Positions 52,595 to 60,587 of a stretch of 64,000 nucleotides of DNA are shown here, piece after piece (position 1 is the stretch's first letter; each line of letters starts with the position of its first letter). The position numbers were made by a program, and so were the translations under genes. Under the pieces are notes generated by a model, which worked only from the letters and a program-made list of their open reading frames with translations, was not told the origin of the DNA and did not search any database. The stretch comes from Paraflavitalea soli (GTDB lineage: Bacteria; Bacteroidota; Bacteroidia; Chitinophagales; Chitinophagaceae). The DNA is taken from NCBI RefSeq assembly GCF_003555545.1, contig NZ_CP032157.1, forward strand, positions 7,072,546 to 7,136,545. Direction: 5' to 3'.

Positions 52595-54460
52595 TTATGC
52601 CGCCTGCCGGGGTATCGTAATGGTAAACTCTGTCCCCTCATTGATCACTAATGTTTGTTTTGCCCGCATTTGTTTGCACAAAGCGCCGATCAACTGCTTG
52701 CCAAAGGAGTTGCCTTTTTGCTTCCAGGCCTCCTCGTTGATGCCAATGCCATTGTCTTTGATCACAAAGATCATATGGTGGCTGTCTTCTGTAACACGGA
52801 TCAATAAGGAGGGGTGTTGAATATCCCGGTAGGCATATTTCAGGGAATTGGTGATCATTTCATTTATGATAAGCCCGATGGGCAGCGCCTTATCAATGTC
52901 CATCATTTCCCGGTCTATTTTTATTTGCAGGTCAAAACCATCCCGGTCAAAGCCATAGGACGACAGGAGCGATTCGGCCAGGTCGGTCAGGTATTCTTTC
53001 ATGTTTACCGCTGTAAGCTCTTCTTTCTTATAGAGCCGCTGGTGAATAAAGCTCATAGCCTGTACACGCTGCTGGCTTTCCCGCAATACCGATACGGCGC
53101 CCTCATCCTGTACTTTATAGGTTTGCAGGCTCAGCAGGCTGCTCACGATCTGCAGGTTGTTCTTTACCCGGTGATGCAGCTCCTTCATCATCATTTCCAG
53201 GTTTTTCGACTGGATGGCTATCTGCTGGCGTTGTTTTTTTACCCGGCGGTACAGCCATATCATACAGGCGGCCAGGCCCGCAAAGACGATCACACCGATC
53301 ACCAGGAAGGTAATACGCCGGTTGTTGGCATTGCTTTCCAGCTGAAGCATTTGTATCTGTGATTCCTTTTTGGCCGTTTCGTATTTGGTTTGCAGGTCTA
53401 CTACCTGGTTGGTTTTGGTTACGTTGTTCAATGAGTCATCCATCTTATCGGCCAACACATAATAGAACAAGGCCGAATCGGGTTTACCACCTGCCTTGAA
53501 CGATTCATGCAATTGCCTGTAAGCATTTACCAAACGTTCCGGCCGGTTCAACTGTATAGCCGATTCCTGCATTTTGCGGGCATACAATAATGCCTGTCCA
53601 GCATTATGCATCTTTACATAGGCATTGGAAATATTGCCATAGTTGAAGGAAAGGCTGGCAAGGTTGTGCCGGCTTTTATTATACTCCACTGCCTTGAAAA
53701 GGTATTCCAGTGCTTTGGGATAGTCTTTCCTGTATTCCAGGTACACCTGGCTCATATTATTGTACAACTTACCGGCATGTTCTGTTCCCTTGCCGGAAAC
53801 ACTGATCAACTGCAGGGCCTGGTCATAGGCGCCCCAGGCGGTATCATAATAATGTTCAGTACCCTTTAATTTGCCAATATCGCGGTAAAGAATGCCCAGC
53901 ATATTCAGGGCATTGACCATGCCGGCCGTGTCGGGTACAGATTGGTATAAATTATAAGATTGCCGGCTGTAGAGAATGCTTTTGTCCAGGTATTCTTTGG
54001 TGAGGCTGGATCCCGACATATCCTTGTACACCTGGGCCATATGGAGGTGGGCGCCCGCCTGGGGGATGGTAGCTTTTAATTGTTCATAGCTGCTGATTGC
54101 CTGGTGAAACTCTTCCAATGCCGTAGTGTAATTGCCTTTATTGCGATTGGCAATAGCTATCTGAACAGTAGCGTCTGCAATGCCCCTGGCATATTTCAAC
54201 TGCGCTGCCAGCGATTTGGCCTGCCGGGCCATGCTGAACATACTATCCAGGTTAGTCTGAATATAACTGGCAGCCAGTTTGTTCTGGAGATTCACTTTGG
54301 CTGTGTCGGCTACATGCGCGGGTAATGCCTTCTGAAGGCTGTCCTGCCAGGCAGCACGGTCTTGTGCTATAGCTGACAAACAGGCAAAAACAAGCATCGT
54401 AATACAGATGCTTGTTGCATATGGTGTTTTTTTAGGCAGGGATAGTCGGTTTCCTGCCAC
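52595..54460 (-). CDS. TPR-containing HisKA_2-type sensor kinase
   Basis: A 621-residue membrane kinase that appears to start at GTG 54460, giving a signal peptide of about 33 residues. Periplasmic TPR-like repeats cover about 55-345, a short coiled coil precedes one membrane helix (about 383-404), and the kinase core follows with ELHHRVKNNLQIVSSLLSLQ (phospho-acceptor His430) and an HATPase domain (NEMITNSLKYAY, IKDNGIGINEE). This type of kinase usually pairs with a LytTR regulator, as here. The signal it senses is unknown. Confidence 0.9.
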   Translation of the reverse strand: MAGNRLSLPKKTPYATSICITMLVFACLSAIAQDRAAWQDSLQKALPAHVADTAKVNLQNKLAASYIQTNLDSMFSMARQAKSLAAQLKYARGIADATVQIAIANRNKGNYTTALEEFHQAISSYEQLKATIPQAGAHLHMAQVYKDMSGSSLTKEYLDKSILYSRQSYNLYQSVPDTAGMVNALNMLGILYRDIGKLKGTEHYYDTAWGAYDQALQLISVSGKGTEHAGKLYNNMSQVYLEYRKDYPKALEYLFKAVEYNKSRHNLASLSFNYGNISNAYVKMHNAGQALLYARKMQESAIQLNRPERLVNAYRQLHESFKAGGKPDSALFYYVLADKMDDSLNNVTKTNQVVDLQTKYETAKKESQIQMLQLESNANNRRITFLVIGVIVFAGLAACMIWLYRRVKKQRQQIAIQSKNLEMMMKELHHRVKNNLQIVSSLLSLQTYKVQDEGAVSVLRESQQRVQAMSFIHQRLYKKEELTAVNMKEYLTDLAESLLSSYGFDRDGFDLQIKIDREMMDIDKALPIGLIINEMITNSLKYAYRDIQHPSLLIRVTEDSHHMIFVIKDNGIGINEEAWKQKGNSFGKQLIGALCKQMRAKQTLVINEGTEFTITIPRQAA

Positions 54461-54522
54461 GAAGTTAATAGAGAAAGCAGCTATTACATAATCCCTTTAG
54501 TAAGCGATATATGACCAATTTT

Positions 54523-55491
54523 TCATTTTCGTTCTGCCTTCTTTTTCTCCTTGTTTTGTAAAGCAGGTGCTGTCTGGCTGGCCTTCTCTTGTTTTTTATT
54601 GGTGAGCGGATATTTTAAGATAGCAGATCCCATCATTTCCGGAACAATCAGCTCACCCTGGGGTGTGAGGGTAAAGTCTGCAGGCCCTGCAATAGGCTCC
54701 TGGTTGATGGTCACCACTTGTTGGGTGGTGGGGTACACAGCAAGCAGCAATCCCTTTTTTTCAAAAGCCACCCAATCCGATACCACTACCATAGAATCGT
54801 TTGCAATGGCTATGCCATCATAATGTCCACGACGGTCAATGATCCGGGTAAACTGCCTGGGAGAGGCCTTTAAATCAATGAAACCCAATTCGCCGGCAGG
54901 AGTATCTCCAAAGACAAAGCTACAGGCATAGAGCCTGTTTTGCCGGACATCCCAGGCCAGTCCGTTAGGGCCTTTAATGGGGTTGGTTAACACCAGTTCC
55001 TCCACCTGGGGTTTGGCGGTGAGGTGGATGATGAATATCTTATTAATATCCATGGCCGATACAAACAGGGTCTGTTTGTCTTTAACAGCCAGGTCATTGA
55101 GCAATAAGCAGCCTGCTGCACTGCAGCAATCAATCTCATATTTTCTTTGTCCCGTGCGGAGATCAAACCCCAACACCCGGTCTATGTCTGTTACAAACAA
55201 TATTCCGTTGTTGATAACAGCTCCTTTAGGGGCATGTAATCCATTTACAAAAGCACTGTCGCCCACCTGCCTGCCTGCTTTATCCATTTTCCAGATCACC
55301 CCATCGCCATCCTTTTCCGTAGGGGTAAGTTGCCGGCCAATATCTGCTATATAGTAATACTGGCCATCTGTAACTACACTTTCTGGATAACGCACAAAGG
55401 TGCCTGTATTGATCTTTTGCCGGGCAAGGGAAGTAGTAGAAAGAATAAGCGTTCCAATGATGAATAAGCCTGATGATAGCATGGATCTCAT
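54523..55491 (-). CDS. Exported beta-propeller protein, SMP-30/gluconolactonase-like
   Basis: A 322-residue protein with a signal peptide (about 1-23). Repeated strand motifs are spaced as in six-bladed propellers: YYYIADIGRQ, GLHAPKGAVINNGILFVTDI, LFVSAMDINKIFIIH, GPNGLAWDVRQNRLYACSFV, GPADFTLTPQGELIVPEMMG. A CCSAAGC cluster near residue 135 is unusual. The C-terminal tail is Lys-rich. No clear catalytic metal residues can be assigned, so lactonase activity is not certain. It lies 55 bases downstream of the AraC-type gene on the same strand. Confidence 0.75.
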   Translation of the reverse strand: MRSMLSSGLFIIGTLILSTTSLARQKINTGTFVRYPESVVTDGQYYYIADIGRQLTPTEKDGDGVIWKMDKAGRQVGDSAFVNGLHAPKGAVINNGILFVTDIDRVLGFDLRTGQRKYEIDCCSAAGCLLLNDLAVKDKQTLFVSAMDINKIFIIHLTAKPQVEELVLTNPIKGPNGLAWDVRQNRLYACSFVFGDTPAGELGFIDLKASPRQFTRIIDRRGHYDGIAIANDSMVVVSDWVAFEKKGLLLAVYPTTQQVVTINQEPIAGPADFTLTPQGELIVPEMMGSAILKYPLTNKKQEKASQTAPALQNKEKKKAERK

Positions 55492-55546
55492 AAATAATTT
55501 TTACAAAACTATTCAGGAGAGCCCCGGTCGTGATAGCAAAATCAGG

Positions 55547-56422
55547 TCAAATAGTAGCAGTTTTAGACCTGGTAGCTTCTTTGGGTGTGTAGCCAAACCT
55601 GGCTTTGTAGCATTTGATAAAATAGGATACATTTTCGAATCCACATTCGAAGGCTACTTCGTTTACATTCTTAGGAGTAGTTTCCAATAGTCGGTTGGCA
55701 TGTAGGAGACGTTCATTGTTGATCCATTCTTTGGGGGCTGTTTTAAATATACGGGCAAACTCACGTTTAAAGGAGGAGAGGCTCAGTCCGCACAGTTTAG
55801 CATAGTCCTGCAGGGCAAAGGGCTTCAGCAGGTTGGCCTTGATCGTTATTTCCAGGGCATCATCGCTTTTATCAAACAACTGCTGCAGGAAATGCAGGAA
55901 AGGTATTTTGTATTCTCCGGCCAGTAGTAGCAGGAATAGCTCTTCCAGTTTCAGCTGCAATAGTTTGGAGGTGTTCTCATGCGGGTGCTGTATATACTGC
56001 AATACACTGTCACGCACCGTGAGGATCTCACGGGAGCAGGATACCAGCATACGGGCATGGTCAGCAGAAGAGGTGACCGACCGGAGATCAGTATGTTCGG
56101 CCACAAAGGATTTCAGGAACTGATCATCCAGGCAAAGCATGAGGGCCGAAAAGCCATCTTTTTCGGCTAAAAAGGTAGACATGAAGTAGGCGCCCCTTTT
56201 AAGCAGGATCAGCTCATTGGCCTTGGCTGCAATCACCTGGTCGCCCAGGTGGATCGTTTTGGAACCCCGTATGATAAAGACCAGTGTATGCTCTGTTAGG
56301 AAGCCTTCCGTTTTAGGCACCATTTGCATGATCTTGTAGAAGGCCAGCACCGACTTGCCCGAATGATAGGTCACTACATTGGCAGGCGCATTTTCAAACT
56401 CCCTGGGAAATCTTGGATACAC
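55547..56422 (-). CDS. AraC-family transcriptional regulator
   Basis: A 291-residue regulator that probably starts at GTG 56422. The N-terminal cupin-like domain (about 20-120, with IHLGDQVIAAKANELILLKR) is followed by a C-terminal double helix-turn-helix (about 190-288), FALQDYAKLCGLSLSSFKRE and NVNEVAFECGFENVSYFIKC then YKARFGYTPKEA. It may control the propeller gene downstream on the same strand. No operator could be recognised. Confidence 0.88.
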   Translation of the reverse strand: MYPRFPREFENAPANVVTYHSGKSVLAFYKIMQMVPKTEGFLTEHTLVFIIRGSKTIHLGDQVIAAKANELILLKRGAYFMSTFLAEKDGFSALMLCLDDQFLKSFVAEHTDLRSVTSSADHARMLVSCSREILTVRDSVLQYIQHPHENTSKLLQLKLEELFLLLLAGEYKIPFLHFLQQLFDKSDDALEITIKANLLKPFALQDYAKLCGLSLSSFKREFARIFKTAPKEWINNERLLHANRLLETTPKNVNEVAFECGFENVSYFIKCYKARFGYTPKEATRSKTATI

Positions 56423-56477
56423 AGTATAAAAAATTGAAGGCTAAAGGTAGCTAAAAGAGCAGGCTAATAGAAGGCAC

Positions 56478-56505
56478 AAAAAAACCTCCCGTTTTAGCGG
56501 GAGGT
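56478..56505 (-). terminator. Rho-independent terminator reading from the porT side
   Basis: A perfect 7-bp stem CCTCCCG/CGGGAGG (56485-56491 and 56498-56504); on the minus strand it is followed by seven T. It lies about 190 bases after the porT stop and ends transcripts entering the AraC gene from upstream. Confidence 0.8.
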
Positions 56506-56541
56506 GCACTAATCAAAATACATTAACCATTAAACCTTATC

Positions 56542-56657
56542 CTATGATGATATAAAGATATATAATTTATTATCCATAACAAAGCTTTGTGCATAATATG
56601 TGCTTATTTTCACATTTATGTGGATAGCCTAATTTCAGCGAATTCCGATTATCCTCA
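56542..56657. promoter_or_regulatory. AT-rich segment with a cluster of DnaA-box-like sites
   Basis: After an AT-rich stretch (56542-56572) come TTATCCATA (56570-56578, one mismatch to TTATCCACA), the complement of TTATGCACA (56588-56596, exact to TTATNCACA), TGTGGATAG (56619-56627, one mismatch on the other strand) and TTATCCTCA (56649-56657, one mismatch). Four sites within about 90 bases next to an AT-rich tract resemble a replication origin or a DnaA-controlled region. dnaA is not in the window. Confidence 0.4.
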
Positions 56658-56697
56658 TAGCGTTTTGCTGACCTAACGGCCAACGATAGCTTTTTGT

Positions 56698-57444
56698 TTA
56701 CCCTTCGAAAATTAAAGAGAATAGGATCATCTTCGAATTGAGCTTGTCGATGGTGTTGGAAAATTTGAGGTTCTGATCACGGGAATGGGTATTCATAAGC
56801 CCGTTGCTGAATTTGATCTCCGGGGAGAGAATAAATACGGGGAAGTAAAAGCTAAAACCGATGCCTGCTTCTACGCCAAAGTCATACTTCGACAATTTCA
56901 CCAGCCCCTCTGCGCGGCGGGCAGTAGAATTGGAAGCGAGGTCATATTCAAACTTAGCCCCACCAAACATATATACGCGGAAGTTACCGATCCTGTCGGA
57001 CCTGAACTTAAGGTGAATGGGCACTCCCACCAGGATCGATTCCACCCTTTTGGTCATCACTTTAGCCTCTTCTTTGGCGAGATCGGGCGTTTTTAAGGTA
57101 TAAGTGAGGTTTTTATACGAAAACAGTAATTGCGGGAAAATAGCCCTTACTTCAAAACGGGGGGAGAGCCGGTACGTGTGCATACCTGCCAGTCCGAAGC
57201 CACCCGCTCCTTGCGATTCAATAGACTGTATACTGTCCTGCTGTAAAAAGCTGGGGTGGTGGGTAACATTGAAGCGGGAAGTATTATAAATCAGGGCAAT
57301 GCCTAAAAAGTACTTCTTATCGTCGTGATTGGGAAGATTTAACTCAATTTCCTGCGCCCAGCTGCGGGAGCAGGCCGTCAATAAAGTGAGCACATATGCC
57401 AGGCGTATCAACTGGCTCTTTTTCTGCCGCAGTAAATAGTACAT
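56698..57444 (-). CDS. porT: PorT-family T9SS protein
   Basis: A 248-residue outer-membrane beta-barrel-like protein with a signal peptide (about 1-30, ending SRSWAQ). The body matches PorT/SprT in length and pattern: KKYFLGIALIYNTSRFNVTH, YRLSPRFEVRAIFPQLLFSY, VESILVGVPIHLKFRSDRIG, GVEAGIGFSFYFPVFILSPE. PorT is required for type IX secretion in Porphyromonas and Flavobacterium. It overlaps ubiE by 37 bases, and ubiE-porT adjacency is recurrent in Bacteroidota. The DUF1501 protein at 16-17.6 kb is a likely client of the system. Confidence 0.85.
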   Translation of the reverse strand: MYYLLRQKKSQLIRLAYVLTLLTACSRSWAQEIELNLPNHDDKKYFLGIALIYNTSRFNVTHHPSFLQQDSIQSIESQGAGGFGLAGMHTYRLSPRFEVRAIFPQLLFSYKNLTYTLKTPDLAKEEAKVMTKRVESILVGVPIHLKFRSDRIGNFRVYMFGGAKFEYDLASNSTARRAEGLVKLSKYDFGVEAGIGFSFYFPVFILSPEIKFSNGLMNTHSRDQNLKFSNTIDKLNSKMILFSLIFEG

Positions 57445-58160
57445 ATTCCTAAACTCAACCTTTTTAGTGAAGTGTCCGAAAACCCAACTTGTTGTAAAAT
57501 GTGTAAAAATGTTTCGCCTTCAGGAAATGCTTTAACTGATTTATTTAAATATTGATACGCGTCTTTATTCTTGGTCAGCCAGCGCCCCGCCTGGGGTGCT
57601 ACGATGTTCATGTACAAATTATAAAGCCCTTTAAACCAGATCTTTCGGGGTTTTGAGAACTCCAGTATCACCAGTTTCCCACCGGGTTTTAACACCCTGT
57701 ACATCTCACTTAGTCCTTTCTCCAGGTTTTGAAAATTGCGGACCCCGAAAGCGGCCGTAATGGCATCAAACGAATTGTCCTGGAAATTTATTGCTTCGCT
57801 ATCGCCCTTCTCTAATTCTATATGATTATTTAACAACAGCTTGGCAATCTTTTGCCTGCCCAGCTGGAGCATACCCTCAGAAATATCTATGCCAATTATT
57901 TTCCGGGGTTGCAGGTATTTCCAGGTGGTGATCGCCAGATCGGCCGTTCCCGTAGCCACATCCAGTACCTCCTGCGGCTTCAAATCTACCAATTCTTTGA
58001 TAGCCCGCTTGCGCCAGTACACATCGATGCCGCCGGAAAGAAAGCGGTTCATGAAATCGTACCGGAACGCAATCTGGTCAAACATACTGGCCACCTGCTC
58101 TTTCTTGCTTTGCTCAGATCCCTCGAAGGGCACTATGGTATCATGTGAATGATTGGACAT
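57408..58160 (-). CDS. ubiE: Demethylmenaquinone/ubiquinone C-methyltransferase
   Basis: I chose the ATG at 58160 (MSNHSHDTIVPFEGSEQSKK), giving 250 residues, the usual length. Family motifs are AFRYDFMNRFLSGGIDVYWR-like (IAFRYDFMNRFLSGGIDVYW), the SAM site LDVATGTADLAI, GIDISEGML, FGVRNFQNLEKGL and YRVLKPGGKLVILEFSKP. It adds the methyl group to demethylmenaquinol in the cytoplasm or at the membrane. The short overlap with porT suggests coupled translation. The upstream region holds the 11-bp array that separates it from the polyketide cluster. Confidence 0.95.
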   Translation of the reverse strand: MSNHSHDTIVPFEGSEQSKKEQVASMFDQIAFRYDFMNRFLSGGIDVYWRKRAIKELVDLKPQEVLDVATGTADLAITTWKYLQPRKIIGIDISEGMLQLGRQKIAKLLLNNHIELEKGDSEAINFQDNSFDAITAAFGVRNFQNLEKGLSEMYRVLKPGGKLVILEFSKPRKIWFKGLYNLYMNIVAPQAGRWLTKNKDAYQYLNKSVKAFPEGETFLHILQQVGFSDTSLKRLSLGICTIYCGRKRAS

Positions 58161-58273
58161 GGAGCGCAAAGTTAGGGGAAAGCAGCTGGTTTTCAGTATA
58201 GCGCGCGAGGGCTGGTCAAAAGGTTCAGGGTATTTGGATCGGGATTTATTCGCTTCATATTTACAGCTCATTT

Positions 58274-58394
58274 GGTATTAACCTGCTATTAACCTGAACA
58301 CTAGCCTTTGATAAACCGTAGATAAGCCGTCTCTTTAAAGGACAGCTTATCTACGGCTTATATACAGCTTATATACGGCTTATCTACAGGTTAT
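58274..58394. repeat. 121-bp inverted array in 11-bp register
   Basis: From 58274 the sequence divides into eleven 11-base units. The first five share an (A)TAACC/ATAAGCC core (for example GGTATTAACCT, GCTATTAACCT, GTAGATAAGCC). The last five carry the reverse complement core GCTTAT or GGTTAT (CTACGGCTTAT, ATACGGCTTAT, CTACAGGTTAT). The centre, CTTTAAAG (58333-58340), is itself palindromic. Segments 58311-58331 and 58341-58361 pair with only two mismatches. It lies between divergent ubiE and the UbiA-type gene and has no T run. Confidence 0.7.
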
Positions 58395-58516
58395 CCCAAA
58401 ACGAGAAGCGAATATGGAGGCTACCAGCGGCGGCGCGGACAGGGACCTGATCCAAAGCGGCCAGCCAGCGGGTAAGCCAGTTTTATCCAATCCGAATCGG
58501 TATATTTAATGCACAA

Positions 58517-59395
58517 ATGAGTTCCCACAGCTTGCTACAACGTTCTACTATACAATTACTTCGCTTTCATTTTTCCTTTTTCCTGCTGCCCGTATACCTT
58601 TTTGCCCTGGGGCAGGTGCCCGCTATACAGGCTTCCCATGCCTTGCTCATCTTTTTCATCCTGCATGTATTGGTCTATCCCGCCAGCAATGGCTATAATT
58701 CCTATATGGACCGGGATGAAGGGAGCATCGGGGGCATCAAAAATCCCCTGCAGCCCACCCGGCAATTATTCCTGGTAAGTGTGGTCATGGATGTTGTGGC
58801 GATGTTGTTGAGCCTGTTCATTGGCTATTTATTCACTGCCTGCATTATTGCCTATATACTGGCTTCCCGGGCTTATAGTTACCGGGGCATACGGTTGAAG
58901 CAGTATCCGCTGGCGGGTTATCTTACGGTGATCATTTTCCAGGGAGCCGTTACTTTTTTTATGGTTTATCATGGTTGCAGCGTAAACAAAACGACCGATG
59001 TGCCGTTAACCGGAATGATAGCGGCCAGTTTACTCATCGGGGGATTTTATCCGCTTACCCAGGTTTACCAGCATGAAGCCGATAAGAAGGATGGGGTGCT
59101 CACCATCAGTGCAGCATTGGGATACCGGGGTACTTTTATTTTTACAGCCATCATCTACAGCCTGGCCATGGGATTACTGGCTTACCTGTTCTATAGTACA
59201 GGGGAATTTGTAAAATTCCTGGTATTGGCAACTTGTATGCTGCCCATTCTCGTATATTTTTTTAAATGGGCAGGCGGCGTATGGAAAGATGAAAACGTAG
59301 CCGATTTTACCCACACCATGCGTATGAACCTGTTGGCATCGGTTTGTACCAATATTGCTTTCCTTATTTTATTAACCTGGAAATTATTTGAGTAA
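58517..59395 (+). CDS. UbiA-family prenyltransferase
   Basis: A 292-residue protein with about eight membrane segments. The first Asp-rich motif reads NGYNSYMDRDEGSIGG (Asn58, Asp65, Asp67) and the second HEADKKDGVLTIS (about 183-195), the pair that binds the prenyl diphosphate through Mg in UbiA enzymes. It should attach an isoprenoid to an aromatic acceptor in the membrane. The stop overlaps the start of the type III polyketide synthase gene by eight bases, which ties its substrate to that enzyme. MenA is the alternative, but the context argues for secondary metabolism. Confidence 0.85.
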   Translation: MSSHSLLQRSTIQLLRFHFSFFLLPVYLFALGQVPAIQASHALLIFFILHVLVYPASNGYNSYMDRDEGSIGGIKNPLQPTRQLFLVSVVMDVVAMLLSLFIGYLFTACIIAYILASRAYSYRGIRLKQYPLAGYLTVIIFQGAVTFFMVYHGCSVNKTTDVPLTGMIAASLLIGGFYPLTQVYQHEADKKDGVLTISAALGYRGTFIFTAIIYSLAMGLLAYLFYSTGEFVKFLVLATCMLPILVYFFKWAGGVWKDENVADFTHTMRMNLLASVCTNIAFLILLTWKLFE

Positions 59396-60488
59396 GATCA
59401 TCTCCATTGGCACAGCTGTACCGGCGTTCAAACACCGTCAGCAGGATATCATGCAATTTATGCAAGCCGTTTATGCCCTTACAGAAGCTGATAAGCGTAA
59501 GATCCGGTTCCTGTACCACCAGAGTGCTATAGATACCCGCTATTCCGTTGTTCCCGATTATAGCCGGTCAGCGGCTGAATGGAAATTCTACCCTGCTACG
59601 GAGAACCTGGAGCCCTTTCCTTCCCTGGAACAGCGAATGACCTGGTACCATAAATATGCTGCTCCTTTATCCATCCATGCGGTACGGGATTGCCTGGACG
59701 GAAAAGTAAAACAGGAGGAGATCACCCACCTGATCACGGTGAGTTGTACAGGCATGAGTGCACCAGGGCTCGACCTTCAATTGATCGAGCTGCTGGAGCT
59801 TCCCAGGAATGCCTGGCGCAGTTCCGTCAATTTCATGGGTTGTTATGCGGCTGTTCATGCCCTCAAAATAGCCGATGCCCTTTGCCAGGCCGATAAGCGG
59901 GCTAAAGTATTAATTGTATGTACGGAGCTTTGTACCCTGCATTTTCAACGGGAGTCTTCGGTGGATAATATTGCTTCCAGCCTTTTGTTTGGCGATGGAA
60001 GTGCGGCCGTATTGGTAACACACAACGATGATGCCCATAAAGGATTACAGATCGATCATTTTTATTCAGAAATAATTCCAAAAGGGAAAGGGGATATGTC
60101 GTGGGAGTTGTCTTCTTCCGGATTCCTGATGACATTGAGCAGTTATATTCCCGAGCTGGTAGGAGAGGATTTTGGTGCTTTGACCGGCAGGGCCTTGCAA
60201 CAGGCCGGTCTTTCACAGGAAGCAATAACGCATTGGTGCATCCACCCCGGTGGTAAAAAGATACTGGAAGCGGTATCGGCAAGTCTGCACCTGAAAAATG
60301 ATGAGCTGCAAATCTGTGCCGATGTGTTGAGAAATTACGGGAATATGTCTTCTCCTACCATACTGTTTGTATTGAAAAAGCTGATGCTGCAAATGACCGC
60401 TGTTCCGCAAAAAGAAACGACACAACGGGTATTCGGAGCGGCTTTTGGACCGGGATTAACGATGGAAACCTTTGTGGCGAGTATGTGA
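59388..60488 (+). CDS. Type III polyketide synthase
   Basis: A 366-residue homodimeric ketosynthase of the chalcone-synthase superfamily, starting at TTG 59388 inside the end of the UbiA-type gene. The catalytic triad is visible: Cys152 in NFMGCYAAVHALK, His286 in HWCIHPGGKKIL and Asn319 in NYGNMSSPT. Other family marks are VSCTGMSAPGLDLQLI and LLFGDGSAAV. It condenses an acyl starter with malonyl-CoA units into a pyrone or resorcinol. The neighbouring prenyltransferase, methyltransferase and flavoprotein point to a modified aromatic lipid or quinone. Confidence 0.93.
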   Translation: MSKIISIGTAVPAFKHRQQDIMQFMQAVYALTEADKRKIRFLYHQSAIDTRYSVVPDYSRSAAEWKFYPATENLEPFPSLEQRMTWYHKYAAPLSIHAVRDCLDGKVKQEEITHLITVSCTGMSAPGLDLQLIELLELPRNAWRSSVNFMGCYAAVHALKIADALCQADKRAKVLIVCTELCTLHFQRESSVDNIASSLLFGDGSAAVLVTHNDDAHKGLQIDHFYSEIIPKGKGDMSWELSSSGFLMTLSSYIPELVGEDFGALTGRALQQAGLSQEAITHWCIHPGGKKILEAVSASLHLKNDELQICADVLRNYGNMSSPTILFVLKKLMLQMTAVPQKETTQRVFGAAFGPGLTMETFVASM

Positions 60489-60490
60489 AC

Positions 60491-60518
60491 CGGCAATCGT
60501 CAATCGGCAATCGTGAAT
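60491..60518. repeat. Left copy of a 28-bp heptamer repeat flanking the methyltransferase
   Basis: Four consecutive heptamers CGGCAAT, CGTCAAT, CGGCAAT, CGTGAAT start two bases after the polyketide synthase stop. The copy at 61269-61296 differs at only one of 28 bases and has the same orientation. Confidence 0.75.
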
Positions 60519-60587
60519 AGGTCTCGCTGATCATTGAAGTGCGTACGCAGAAGTAATAGGGCCTTTTTAAATAATACATTCAAGTTT

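Noticed and set aside
58274-58394. CRISPR array
   Set aside because: The repeats are 11 bases with no unique spacers, and they invert in the middle; no cas genes are near.
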